From: Hymenolepis diminuta
Taxonomy: Eukaryota; Platyhelminthes; Cestoda; Cyclophyllidea; Hymenolepididae
NCBI GenBank assembly: GCA_900708905.1
Contig: CAADRB010000011.1
Location: forward strand, 2,432,452 to 2,496,451
Length of the DNA: 64,000 nucleotides
Direction: 5' to 3'
The notes beneath the pieces are model-generated. The model ran no database searches, was not told the origin of the DNA, and saw only the letters and a program-made list of their open reading frames with translations. Positions within the stretch are counted from its first letter, which is position 1, and each line of letters opens with the position of its first letter. Shown piece after piece: positions 50,100 through 62,600 of the stretch. A program made the translations under genes and the position numbers.

Positions 50100-51585
50100 T
50101 AAAATTGCGCTACATTTACGTATCCTGAGCGGGTTTGATCCTCATATCAAAATGAAGTTTTATTAAATATAATTAACGACTTCGTTAATTTCGATTTGGG
50201 TAATACCATCATGTATTAACGATCAAGTTGGTTCTTTTTTAAGCAATTAGTGGCCTGAAAAGCGGCAAGTCATTAATTTTAGTCGATCAGATAACGTTTT
50301 CATTAGGTAAAGTGCACTTTAAATGAGAGATTACCTTTTCTATAGAGTTTTGAATTTACCAAAGAGTTGTCTTGTTACGACTTCAATTTGAGCCTATAAG
50401 AGCTTTCAGTAAGGATTTGAGAATTAAAAGCCGACCTTGCAGAGATCAAGCAGCTTCGGTACTCCGAATGACAACACAGTAACTAAAAGAAGATAAGGTA
50501 CAATCATTAGAAAAGTTATCATTACAGACGCATCCGTATTATATACTGCTAAGGCCAAAACCCGAGCTCATCTGTTCGTATACTTTATTGATGACTAACC
50601 AGCATCAGTACTGCAGAATTTGCTGTTATTTCTCAATAATATTGTTCGGATGCCAAATCGAATGTTTGAGTTCGACAGTGAGGTTCACAGGCTTCAACTG
50701 TCATGACTCGAATTATCAATTATGGGTATTTTACGCAATTTCGCTAATTCTACAGTTACTGGTTAATCAGACAGTCCTTACATTAATTCACATTAACATT
50801 TTTTTGCTCTTAGTAATGAAAATTACTGTTTGAGTAACAAGTTTTTTCCCTTCTTTCTAGTGGAGCACTTAATTAGCACTTACCAACACTGCATAGTGGT
50901 ATCCGAGATTATGTCAGTGGCAATGCAGCTTTATAAAAGTAACTTAAATCTGCACTTTGAAGTATAATGAACTATAACTGTCAACTCACACGTCGGGAAC
51001 ATTAATAATCCCGATTGGAGACTCATTCGGCGTCTTGACTTTATAATAAAATCAGTATATAATATACTGTGACCTCCAGACATCCCAATTCTAGACGTAG
51101 ACTAAAACCTTAGTCTGGCCTCGTCAATAATATCTCTACTTCCTAAATGATCGAAATTTATCGCCGTATAAAAAATTTAGTCTAGTCAGGACGCTATATC
51201 TCGTTCTTCTGGGATTCGTGTACATAGTTCTTAATATAGTAGGTTTTCCTCTCTATTTGAATGATTGTACATTTTCTCCTTGTTTAAAAGTGATTAAAAG
51301 CTTTAAAATCGCTTTGCTTTACCATAGGTAATAATAATAATTTAGGTAATAGGTAAATAATAACTGACTGCAGTAATTATTGATGCACAAACATGTTATC
51401 TTTACCACCACTGCAATCGGACAATATTAGCGGTGCCATAAATTTACGCTAATAAATACCCCCAAAATACATATAATGGATGCATTTCTTTTCCATGTAT
51501 ACATTCAATGAAGCAGGAAGGAGGAAGTATAATGTCCACATTTGCAAAAAACGCTCTAGTAAATGTTGGCTACTGTTTGGCCTTG
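50100..51585. other. Gene-free stretch
   Basis: A hydrophobic open frame of 81 codons at 50588-50833 (+) has no recognisable family. I see no other evidence for an exon. The segment near 51200-51260 resembles the old repeat at 13410-13450. Confidence 0.4.
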
Positions 51586-51589
51586 TGGA

Positions 51590-51925
51590 GTGCATAACAC
51601 TACCAAGGCTGACCAAAGGAATCTCGCGCTCACTAGAACATTCTGGAAAGTGTGAACGTGCTTCTGATAGTGTAGCGAGCAAGTGCGACGTGCATGCAGA
51701 AGCCTTCCCAACCAATCAGACATCAATATTCATGTAATGCTGCATTAAACGTGTTTAATGATCAAGCATTTTGTAGCTAACCCTAAGTGCAATAAACTCT
51801 ACTCTATACCTATGTTCTCGATACTTTGGACTCTGCTAGGGGCTGGTTGTACGTTTCTGTAGATAGTTGGAGTTCTAAGAGGATTACAGCCTCCACATGC
51901 TTGTCGAAAGAATGCACGTGATTAA
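51590..51925 (+). mobile_element. LTR-like repeat, family F, copy 1
   Basis: Matches 55890-56225 in the same orientation, at about 70% by eye. Shared blocks include GACCAAAGGAATCTCG, TAGTGTAGCGAG, CCAACCAATCAGACATCAAT and GTTGGAGTTCTAAGAGGATTAC. It contains AATAAACTCTACTC, in which AATAAA could be an LTR poly(A) signal. The opposing open frames at 51449-51715 and 51480-51737 are products of the repeat, not genes. Confidence 0.55.
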
Positions 51926-52831
51926 AATAAGCAACAAGTCCTAATATCTCTAGAAGATTGTGCGAAAAGGTCTTAGGCCGAAAAATAGATTTAGTAATTA
52001 GTAAATCCTATAGTGATTAGAAAAGCAGTAAAGGGGATATGTTATTTTAGTAAACCTAATCCAACTTTTCGACAAGAGTTCACCCTAAGTGAGTTCTGTT
52101 GTGTTAAAGTCATGCTAGCTCTTATCAGCTGCCAGCAAAATATATTGAAATGGTTGGAAAATCATTTAAATTGGAAACCTCATTGATGAGCTCGGGACAA
52201 CACGAGACTACCATATCTCATTGGTTATCCACTTTTTGGCCTCCAAATTAGCCTTGAGCTATGTAAAAAAGATGGAATCCATGATGGATGAGTTTAATGG
52301 GTACTCCTCTAGCTACTAATTGACTCCCATAAGTCAGCACAATTAGTCCATTTAAAAAGGTTAAATTTACCTGTCTTTGATAAAACAGAACACAAGGGTG
52401 ATGGTTAAGCGCCTTTACCTCTTTCTATCGGAGAGAATGCATATTTTTTTATAAAGTGGGCAAAAATAATGTCTCTTTAGGAAAGAAACAAATATGAAAA
52501 CAGATTTGGTAAATGGTATTACAAAAAGTGGTCAACATAGCAGTAAAGGGAAACGTGAAAGCTAGTTGAAATGGATTCTATTTACAAAAATCCACCAATC
52601 TGACATTTCTAAAAGGGTAATAAGTAGAAGAAATCACAATACCAGACTGGAATTGAACCTACGCGCATGACTTATAGCTATTTGTTAATCCTGTTCAACA
52701 ACTACGTATTGAGAACAAAATCGATATTTTGGTAAAGCAAATGTTTGAAGCATTGTGTGCGAATAGATAAAATTTCATTATTTTTCTTAGATCTTCCAAT
52801 CACAGTTACCAACTAACCTCTTAATTAATGT

Positions 52832-53000
52832 ATGCGCCCGTGGCGTAGTGGTCAACGAGCATATTTGCCTTGTTAGAAGTCACAAGATCGGCATTCACAA
52901 TGCTTAATTCACATCAAGAGGAGGAGCGGTAGATTGGGAGTTTCTCACCAGATTGGCGCAAGGATACATTTCCCTTATAAAAGTAAAGTGTAGCTAACCA
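52832..53000 (+). repeat. tRNA-derived SINE, plus-strand copy with clear A box
   Basis: The head GCGCCCGTGGCGTAGTGGTC has a good A box (TGGCGTAGTGG, 52841-52851). A weaker B box follows (AGATCGGCATTC, 52885-52896), and then the family body (GGAGTTTCTCACCAGATTGG). It is the only plus-strand copy that I can identify. It is not a working tRNA gene: the acceptor stem and anticodon arm cannot be folded into a proper cloverleaf by eye. Confidence 0.75.
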
Positions 53001-54993
53001 TATCCTTAATAGACTCGGGAAGTTTATCGGAATATCCAAGTTCACTAATTGGTTCGTTTGTATCATACCAGAAATCGCGAATATAAAATCGAGTGGAATA
53101 TACCCGAATTATTAATCATCGACTAACAGAGACAGCGACCCGAGCTTCTCATTAGAATGGCTCCAGGATGCCTTGACTCCACCCAAGCCAAGTGTAGTGA
53201 AAACCTTCCTTATAATGGGCTTGGGAATCCTACACTCGACGAAACATTATCGCATGAATCCTAAAATCTGTGCGATCATTTTCATTTATACTTCATTCCC
53301 AAAGTAATACTGAATATTTCCTATTAATATCAGGGTTTTATATATATGCGGTACGATTAACAATGTGATTGCAGTTTATGAAATGTAATTACTTAGCACT
53401 TAGCAGTGATTGTACATATTGCAGATAGAAAATGATTGTAAACCAGATAATGCAGACAATTTATACTGCAAGAAATGTGATTGGTTGTCGGGGTAACAAG
53501 ACCCAAGATCACCAAATTAGGAGTTAAGCCTATTAATTAGAAGTTAACAGTAGACAGCCACAGTCCTAAGTCAAGCAGACCACCAGGGTTTGAGTGCCAA
53601 CCAAGGTCTATCGTATAAAAGCGGTTAACATACGAGAGAGTAGGTGAGGACTGAGAGATATTGGAAAAGGGAGAAAAAGTACGGGAGGAGAGAGAACCGT
53701 ATTAGTAGATAATTCACATGCGTGTGTGTAAAATGAGACATTATTACAGTTTCATAGAAAAGTAGCATAAGTAGATGGAATGATTCCGAACATCGTTGGT
53801 CGGGGAAACTGAACCTTTACGACGCTCACTCAAAGACCACATAAATGGCTAATCCCGCTAATTAAAGTAAACAAACCAAGGACGCACGATGGTTCTCTAA
53901 GGCGAACTTGAGGTCAAAGGGACAAGCACAACAAGCGCTACTGTGAGATCGAGACACTTAGATCCCAGAGATTAGTGATGATCTAGATAAAAAATTTTAG
54001 AAACGCATAAGGAGTCATTCTTTAAGGTAAAAGCAGCATAGGAAGTATTCGATGGCATCGAAATTGCAAATTTCATATCAACAAATATTCTGTACGTTGA
54101 TGATGGCAGAGATGGATCCACCCAAAATTTAAGCTTGGGCAATCGTGACGTACACTCTCCCCCAATTTCCGGTTTGTTGAATGTGAAATTAAAGTGCGAG
54201 TAAATGCAGACTCCAACACTAATCCTTAATCAGAGTTACCTCTTGAAGTATCATGAAGATGCAGAAGAAAAAGGGACATTAATCATAACTCATGTTCATA
54301 AAAATATTTTTTCTTTCCAGGAAATTAATCGTAGTCCGATTGCGGTTTGTGGAATGTAATTACTACAAACTACGAGATTAGTGATTACATTTTATTATTA
54401 TTATTATTACCGACAATAATACAAAAAAAAATGTCCAATTTTTAATTATAGGAAGTAACCGAGATCAGTTAACATAAAGTTCAACAAGTGGCAAAGGGAA
54501 GGGTATCAGAGAGATACGAATAACAATAGCAAGGCATCAAGGAGTCTTATTTCATCTGATTATTTTTTGGATTTGAGGTGTACAATATTCACCAAATGAG
54601 TAGTTCACGTTCCTAAATTAAAATTCCATGATCCGTCTCTTGAATTACTGAGCAAGTTCTCTTCCATGATATTCAGTTCTCATTGACCGGATTTTTAATG
54701 AAGAAGGGTCGCTCTCGCCACTTCAATTCATTTTTCTTTCAACGGTTGAGACGGAAAAATTTTTAATAGTCAAAGATCTACTTGTCATATTAGTGTGTTT
54801 TTATATTATCAATGAATAAACAAGCAATTAAAATAGGGGTTAATAACGCTTACTCCCAATGCAAAGTGTGAGGAAATTGAACCGAGCTCCAATGTAAGTC
54901 AGTCCATAGAGCAGAATGCCGAACTGCAATAGAGGGCTCAAATTAAGTCTACTCAAATATTCATTAGTAGCACATTAATAATAAATAACTCAC

Positions 54994-57813
54994 CCAAATC
55001 GAGTTGTAGGTATTTCGAATAAGGAAGAGATTGATGGTAACTTGGGTGAAATTATTAACTCGGGTCTCAATTATCTGTGCAAGTTGTAAAGAGGCTGCTG
55101 GGCTTAGATGGAAATTCCAAGTTTGAATACAACTGAAATTAGAGAAAATTTTGTTCTTTATTTGAACATTCGATCGAAGTTCTCTTGGCATATCCTAACA
55201 ATCTTAAGTTTAATTGCTGAAGATTTCTTACCAACAAATAAAAAATATATAAGGATGATAATAGTATATTAGGTTTCTCATGACATTGTGGCGGATGCTA
55301 CACCTAAATAATCCTCCTAAGCAATTCGAATAGCTTCTAGCAGAGTCCTCTATTATCAATTGACTCCCAAATTAGCTAAGCTATGCCCAACGTGGTAAGA
55401 ATCAGAAAGATGCTGAGTGGAGAGGGTTTACCGACCACTTCGTTGCTTTTTGTGTGTAAAAGCTTAGTCATTAAATATTAAACTATGCTAGGCTTCAGGG
55501 ATCTTGATTGCTGATTGGTTGAGGAGGCCCCTGAACACACGTCCGCGCTTGTTTTCAACGCGACCGGTTACATGTTCGCACTTCCCGTGGTGAATTCTAG
55601 CGCATGTGATTCCATCAGCCTTGTTAGCGTTGTGCATCCCACAACATCATTCTTTCGGAACAAACTTAAGCAAGCCATAAAATATCCTTTTACTTAATTA
55701 ATTCAAACATCACTAAGACAACAAACGCTAAAAATAATTCTGAAAGAGGTCCACTAGATTGCATAGTCAGTGAAATTGCTTTAACTTCCCTACTGATAAA
55801 TGCTTTTCTATCGGTATTCGTGGGGCCCCAACACTTCTTAAGAAATGACACTTAGATATTTTTAAATCACGATTTGTATTAGTTGAACCTGTGGAGTGTA
55901 CAAAGCTTCTAAGATTGATCAAAGGAATCTCGAGCACTAGACCATTCTAAAAAGTGCGCACGTGCCACCGATCGTGTAGCGAGAGGGCACAGTGACGCGT
56001 GCAGAGACCTCCCAGCCAATTAGCCATCAATATTTGTGCAGCGTAGCATCCATGTACTCAATTACGGAGCATCTTTGCCGTAAACTCTCTCCTCACGATA
56101 CCTGTGTTCTTGCTACTTTGTATGTAACCCATTTGACTTTGGGGAGAATTTATATAAGAGGACTCTTCTAGAAGCTAGTTCTACTTGTCTGCAGGTTGTT
56201 GGACGTCTAAGAGAATTACTAAGGTTTAGCCAAGGGCTTATTGAATAGTACCCGCCATGACAATACTCAGAAAGTTAAATTCTAATCAACTGATTGTTCC
56301 CTAGGTTTAATTGCAAACGTTAAGGAGAAACGGAATGCTTGGAGAGCGATGTGAACAACAACAATGAATAATAAATAGAATATATCGGTAGCAGGTTGTA
56401 TAGCATCTCGCTGATGGCGCAGATTCATGCTAACCACAAACTGTTTTTCGTGGTGCTTTCGAGATACATTTTCGTATATGCTAAAGTATAAAAATAAGTC
56501 AAATGGAATATGACAGGCTTCTTTTACCCGCAAGTCGATCCCATTATAGCCCATGGTAATGCTAAAATGTTTTACAATTTGTAGCCATAACAAGGCATCT
56601 AAGTAAGGAGAATAGTAAAGTATTCAGCTGCAGAAAAATTTAATAGAAGTATCAAAAGAGTTTCATTTCATTTGAATCATTTTTTTTTTCACCTTATCGA
56701 CATAGATCACTACAGTCTTTAGTGATTTTTTATGGTCCGAGTTTCAGAATATGGCGCTTGGCCTACTGAGTGAACTAAAGAGCATTTTTATCCTTGGTTA
56801 ATCATGCCAGCTCGAGAAATGTGTATTTTTTTAAGAGCCATAACTAAATATTCCAAGGTAAGACAAATAAAACAAGCGCAAATAGTAATCTTATTCGCCT
56901 TGATCCAGCTCAGTAACTTGACAAATGAAGTTTGTGATAATTTATTAAATAATCCGTTAGATTAAAATAAGTGCCTTCAAAGTAGTGAAAAGATTTATTA
57001 CGTCTGTGTACAGAAAAACCTAGAAATCCACATCAACTTGAATTAAAAGTAAATGAATTTTATGAATTGTTTTGAATGACAGCATAACTAAAAGTCCAAC
57101 CTAAAATTATTAATAAATAAATTAAAAAGTAAATAAACTGAAAAACCACGAAATACCCAATTATATCATAAAGATTTTTAAACATTTTGCATGTAAATCA
57201 GAAATAAAAAAATGCTTACTTTAGTAGACTGGCTTCTGGACAACCAATTGCTCGGTAGTAGGCCTGAGTACCAGCAGAACAAAGCAGGAGTAAAAGGAAG
57301 AAATTTGATAATATTGAGATTATAGAAGAAACAAGAAGCCCCATTTCGAAAGTCAGAATTAACGAAAGAACCAGTGCTGATACCTGAGGATTTCGCCAGT
57401 AAATCAAATCATAAACTTTATAAAATTGGAAAACAAGGTCATAGATTTCATTTTAAAAAAAATTTACAAAAAGAATTAGGTGACACTATGTTCAATTTCG
57501 TATAAGTGGCGGAAGCTAAAAAAACAAAAGCACAAATATCGTTCAAAATTTTACAAAATGCAAATAAATACCTTTAAAATCGGCTTCATCTATGTTTGAT
57601 TCCGGACAAAACTCTGCATTTTGCATATGCAATTGTTGTCTTTCGGGTATTATAAATTCTAGAGAACTGGACCCATAATTTGAAGAATCACTTGGAACAG
57701 GCGTTGCCGATTCCATATTATTAACAGGAAGATCTAAATCAGTGACATTATTATAGCCTACAAATGTTTTAAATAAAAGGCTGACTGTTACCGATAACTG
57801 CAGACATTTTCAT
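54994..57813 (-). CDS. Reticulon-like protein (reticulon-homology domain), 3' end not located
   Basis: Exons, on the minus strand with matching phases: 57813-57792 (ATG AAA ATG), 57757-57572, 57415-57220, 55132-54994. Together they give 181 codons. Residues 1-69 are polar and acidic (NNVTDLDLPVNN). The third exon opens VYDLIYWRNPQVSALVL, which matches the start of a reticulon-homology domain, and has two long hydrophobic stretches (the first membrane hairpin). The fourth exon, SLQLAQIIETRVNNFTQVTI then NLFLIRNTYN, fits the linker before the second hairpin. Reticulons shape tubular endoplasmic reticulum. The second hairpin is not found. Without a further splice, translation would run on from 54994 and stop at 54964-54966, leaving a truncated protein. 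The third intron carries two LTR-like repeats. The third exon uses the acceptor AAAG. Confidence 0.75.
55287..55643 (+). mobile_element. LTR-like repeat, family A, copy 2, with 4-bp target duplication
   Basis: Starts TGTGGCGGATGC and ends CCCACA. It is flanked by ACAT on both sides (55283-55286 and 55644-55647). It matches 62-436, with a 16-bp deletion near the start and many substitutions. It lies within the long intron of the reticulon-like gene, antisense to that gene. Confidence 0.65.
55890..56225 (+). mobile_element. LTR-like repeat, family F, copy 2
   Basis: Matches 51590-51925. It contains TTTATATAAGAGGACTC, a TATA-like sequence in the position usual for an LTR promoter, and ends near GTCTAAGAGAATTACTAAG. 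It lies in the same reticulon intron as the family-A LTR, about 250 bp downstream of it. Confidence 0.55.
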
Positions 57814-58330
57814 ATGTTGCGCCTAAAGAATACTCGATTGCAGCAGTATGCCATAGTAAAATGTCCTGTTATCATTGGTGGCATAAGCCTGGCCTTCAAT
57901 TTGTTTAATTTACAAATAACTAATGAAAATTATATGAAAAATGATAGTAAGCTTTGCAAACAAAAACATTTGTCCCATTTTAATACCGTGAGCATTAATG
58001 ACATCATTATTAATTACACATTGCTAATTATAAAGGTATTTAGCTTTATTTAGTCACCTTCTGATTATGATTGTAGTTTTCTTTTGTTGCAAGCATTGAG
58101 TATGTATGCGAAAATTAATGAAAAATAAATTTCATAAAACGAATAATGATATTCGAACTCCTAAAGCGATTGAAGGTACCATTGTACAGGTGAGCGGCCA
58201 GCTGCAAAACCGATAATCATTTTACGTGTCACTTCGATTGTTAAAATACACTTTGAACCTTGTTGCATGAATAGAGTAAGGCAAAAACAGTAAATATAAT
58301 ATTTCTAGTCAGAATTGCTGACATAATTTT

Positions 58331-58660
58331 TATAACGTTATGGGGTTAATCGAGGCCACATCGACCGAATAGATGGAATAAGTCAAGCCATTCATGTCAT
58401 CAGATCAGTTCGGAGGTGACAGACAAACCACCCTCAATTTATTAGTAAGTAAATTAGATTTATGTACAATTAGATTTCTTTGCTGGACGTCAGTCGTGTC
58501 TCGTTGTCGGAGTTTCGACGTGATGTTAGACACCCGTTTAGATATCTATGTGTAAACACGCAAAAACACAGCGGGACCGTCTGTGGACACTGTAGTGGGG
58601 ATCTTATCGCTAGTCAATCATTTCTTATCGTTAGGATATGACAGACATCTGGTGGCTATG
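58331..58660 (+). repeat. Dispersed repeat family E, copy 3
   Basis: About 330 bp. It starts TATAACGTTATGGGG and ends GGTGGCTATG. It is the same orientation as the copies at 5805-6123 and 6758-7050 and keeps the 3' block with AATCATTTCTTATCG. It lies between the reticulon and Kelch genes. Confidence 0.75.
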
Positions 58661-59156
58661 ACATAATTACTGCTATTATATTTCGATATGTATTGCATAG
58701 TTTGCTAATACAAACCCGTTTGTGACACATGGTTCAACAAAAATATTTGAAAAAAGGCTAAAACATCGTAAATATAATTGTGAGCCTCGCTTCCACACAA
58801 TTTTATTAATTCACGCAATAGCTTAGTATATTTGTGCAAAATCACACCTATCCGTGCGATGCACTTACCACTGGACATTTAATGATTTCTGCAACCAAAG
58901 ATTAATGTTGTCATTGAACAGATCCTGTGTTATCTCAGTGTACATAAAATTAATTTAATGATCCTCAACTCTGTAAGACTATAGACACCGATTTAAACTG
59001 TAGTTTTAAGAATTATTATAATAATTGTTTGTTTGTTTGTAATATAAAACAAAAAATGAAAACAAACAGAAAAAACAAAAAGAAATATGAAAAACACACT
59101 AATGCGCATCTGTCATACATATTATCATTATGTAAGAATATAATAAATCTTTTTAT

Positions 59157-59452
59157 TGTAATCTGCCCTTCTCTGTAGGATACCGTAACCGACTCTTACA
59201 TTCCCTAAGACATTTCACAAGTTACAAACACAACTCGACAACACCACAATACAAAACGACCTAAATCACTATATCAACACAAGACCCACATTTTCGTATC
59301 AATAGGTCGATTCATATCATTTACAAACATAATGTAAATAAATTCGTTAGAATAGGAGGGAGTTAAAAGAAGCAGGAATTAGAAGGTGGAAAATAAAGAA
59401 TCTCACATATAAGATTTACTTCAGGAAAAATATAACTTTCCTATATGTGACA
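59157..59452 (+). mobile_element. LTR-like repeat, family D, copy 2
   Basis: Begins TGTAATCTGCCC and ends TATGTGACA, giving TG...CA ends. It is the inverted partner of 26607-26890. It lies just 3' of the Kelch gene's last exon. No convincing target duplication is seen. Confidence 0.6.
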
Positions 59453-59684
59453 CCTTTCTATTGGGCTTTCAGTATCCAATAATTTGTTCTGATGTAATCA
59501 ATTTATGTGCGAGAAAATTGTCGATTTTGAAAATTTTCTCCCATTTGTATGATCGTAATGACCGATTCTATAAAATCAATTGAAGTCATACATTTAAATT
59601 CTTCTTACCTCCTGATTTTGTGAAAACTCGTAAATATTTCCCTCGGAATCATTAGATGCTAAACTTATTAAGATATTATTTAAA

Positions 59685-62600
59685 TTATTCACTACATAGC
59701 AATAATCTGTTATCGAACGTGACGAGCGATATCCTTTTCAAATTATGTTCATCAATTCCACTGATGAAAGTCCACTGAGATACTTCCTGATCTTCAGCTG
59801 TTAGGGGGTAATATTCGATGGTGAAATTCGTATCTCCACCCGCAACAATGATAGATCCCTGAAACAAAGCAACTCCTGGACGATGGCGTTCCTTCAACAT
59901 TGGTGAAAATTCAATCCATTTCACTCCATTTTCTTCACTTTCATCCTCTATCAACATTTCAATACTTCTGAGTGTTGGAAAAATGCTTCCAATCCTGTCA
60001 CATCCACCCACAACGATTATTCCTATTCCAGGAATATTCAATGCCGAACTTCCATATCGCAAATACAACATGTCTGTCAATTTAGATATTCTAAAATAAA
60101 AAATATTTAATTAATAAACTTATTTTAAGAGAATATTAAACGCACGTGTTATTTAAAATGTCGAATTTTTCGCAAACTTGAAGACATTTCCCATCATAAT
60201 ATCCACCAAATATGAAAATAAACTCATCTTTAACAGCAATTGAATAATCATTTCGTGGTTGTAGAAATACGGGCAGCTCGAAGGTCTCACCGGATGAAAG
60301 ATCAATAGTCATTAATGAATCTTTGGTGTTGTATCCACCAAAAACAAATATTTTATCTAAAATTTTGGCAAATAGGAAAAAAAGCTCAATAAGAATTTTA
60401 CCACCGCAAATGACTGATTCTCCACTAAAAGGTACGCGAATACTTATTGACATTTCTGGTTGCAGCTGAGGAATCGATGATATCATCCAGCTCTTCGTTG
60501 ACTTTTCCCAACCATAGATGAATATCCTATTTCTAGTTCTAGAAGCAACAAAATAGCAAAGTACATCTATTATTAAACATAAATTTTTAGTACTCATAAA
60601 AGATCAAAAATAGATTTAAAGACCGAATTCTAATCTATGGGTATTCATGTCTCCTAATCTGCAACTAACTTTTCGAAAGAGACTATAGTATGACAGGTGC
60701 AGATGATGTTCGTGTACAGTGCATAAGTTAAACTCTCTCATTATCACTCAAATTTAAAGCATCGCTGTGGTGATTGGCTCAAGTGTTTCAAAGTGTTTAT
60801 CCCATTCTCGTGCTCTGTGTAACAACGCTCTTTACAGATAAACTTAAGATGGCTAGATTGCTAAACTCTCTCATGTTTATCTTACATGATCAACCTCATC
60901 TTCCTTCTTGTGGCTATAGGTCGAAGAAGGCGGCTAGAACTCAAGTCCAGAATACGAGAATAGCGGTAATGTAAATGCCATGACAAAATAATTAGCTAAA
61001 TTTAAAATTCCAAACCAAATGAAAACGACGTTGATTAGTATAACTAACTTTTGACTCTTACCTCTGATTTTGAGCTTCTAGAAGGCCACCGAAATCAGGA
61101 CCGTGTACAGCAAATTGAGCACGAATCCAGGTCGGGACAATATAGCTCCTGAAAAATAATAATTTATTAAATAAATCCCAATTTTCAATGACTAACGCTA
61201 TCACTCATCATTTTGACTACGGACCTTCTCTTTACTGCTTTATTTTGACGCATGACTGGCTAAGAGGTCAACAAATATTGTCAGGTACCTATTAAACTAC
61301 TGTTTATATACTTGGCCAAGTTACTGTTCTCCTATTCATTGAGTACTCAATACTCATTATCTAGGGGCTTTGGGATAGACTTTTAGTAAAAAAATAAACA
61401 TCCAAGTTATCAGAAGGGATCTGAGGCATAAACATTCAATAGCTATTTAAAATGTTCTTTGATTTGAATTTTCACGAACAGGACACCGGTTAGTAGGTGT
61501 TTTGAACAGCTCTTAAATAATCAAAACTATCTCAAAACCCCTCGATACCCGCTATCAATCCAAAGCGTTTAGACTACAATGCAACCGAGGCCCACATCAT
61601 CTTACACAGCCTTAAGTCTGTCTAATTTCAAAGGAGTTCTAAGCCATCGCTAGACTACAACTCTCCCTTCTTTCTAAGTTCTTAATCATTTAGATCCCCA
61701 GTGTGTATTAAAACTACCCTAATCGATTCTATAGGCGTAAGTACACTTTCAGCTCCTCCAATCCTACAATCAGCTCTTATCTTCAGCGTCTTTCAAACAA
61801 CTCCAACATTCTGGTCCTCCAACTTGGTCCTCTGTAAAATGATCGGGCTAGCTCCTACTTCAAAAAACCGCAAACACACACTGTTTCCAGCTCCAGTCAA
61901 CATACTTTATTTGCAGCTTTTTCTATAGCTATCTGCTATTCATCATCAAAGCATTAAACTTCTCTGATTGTCGACTGCCTTCTTACTCTTTGTGGCTTTA
62001 TTCTTAACCTTGCTGTAAATGGCGTTCCTCCAGCTCTCTAATCAAACGCGGTCATATTCCATTTTTCTTCGGAACCAACACATCGAATTCACGCAGTTGG
62101 ACTTGTCATAAGTAATAATAATTGTTTTAGCTTTTTCGTGAATCTCCCATTTTAATGAAATAATAAATAATAAAGCATAATTAAGCTTTGTTGCAGACGT
62201 ATTTGCCAAATATCTTTTTTTTTCACTTCCCTAGTATGGTAGTTTTCATGAAAGCGGATTCAGGATTCACTCCAACCACCCCATATTAATCTCCTCTCTT
62301 TGATTGATTAAATATTTAAAACTGGAAAAAAATATTCTAAATCTTGTAGAGGGTCACCAGTTTGTAGCGGCAGATGGCTAACGGTAAATGAAAGAAAAAG
62401 AACACCAAGGATTGCATTGACCAGGTTGTATTGAACAAAACTCAGTAGAGAGTCTCAAGGGAAAATAGAGAATTGGAAGAGAAGGATTGAGCAACGGGAG
62501 ATGCGTCTGACGGGCTAGGGTTCCCTCAGGTGTGTATGTGTAATGGAAGGCTGTTTATAACCGACACTTCGGGTGAGGACACGCATAAGGATATGGTTGT

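Noticed and set aside
50588..50833. Hydrophobic frame as the missing reticulon hairpin
   Set aside because: It lies on the plus strand, while the reticulon-like gene is on the minus strand. The sequence lacks reticulon features.
51449..51737. Opposing open frames of 85-88 codons as genes
   Set aside because: Both lie in a dispersed LTR-like repeat whose second copy (55890-56225) does not keep either frame.
52832..52905. Functional tRNA gene
   Set aside because: A- and B-box-like sequences are present, but no proper acceptor stem or anticodon arm can be drawn, and the sequence runs into the SINE body shared by other copies.
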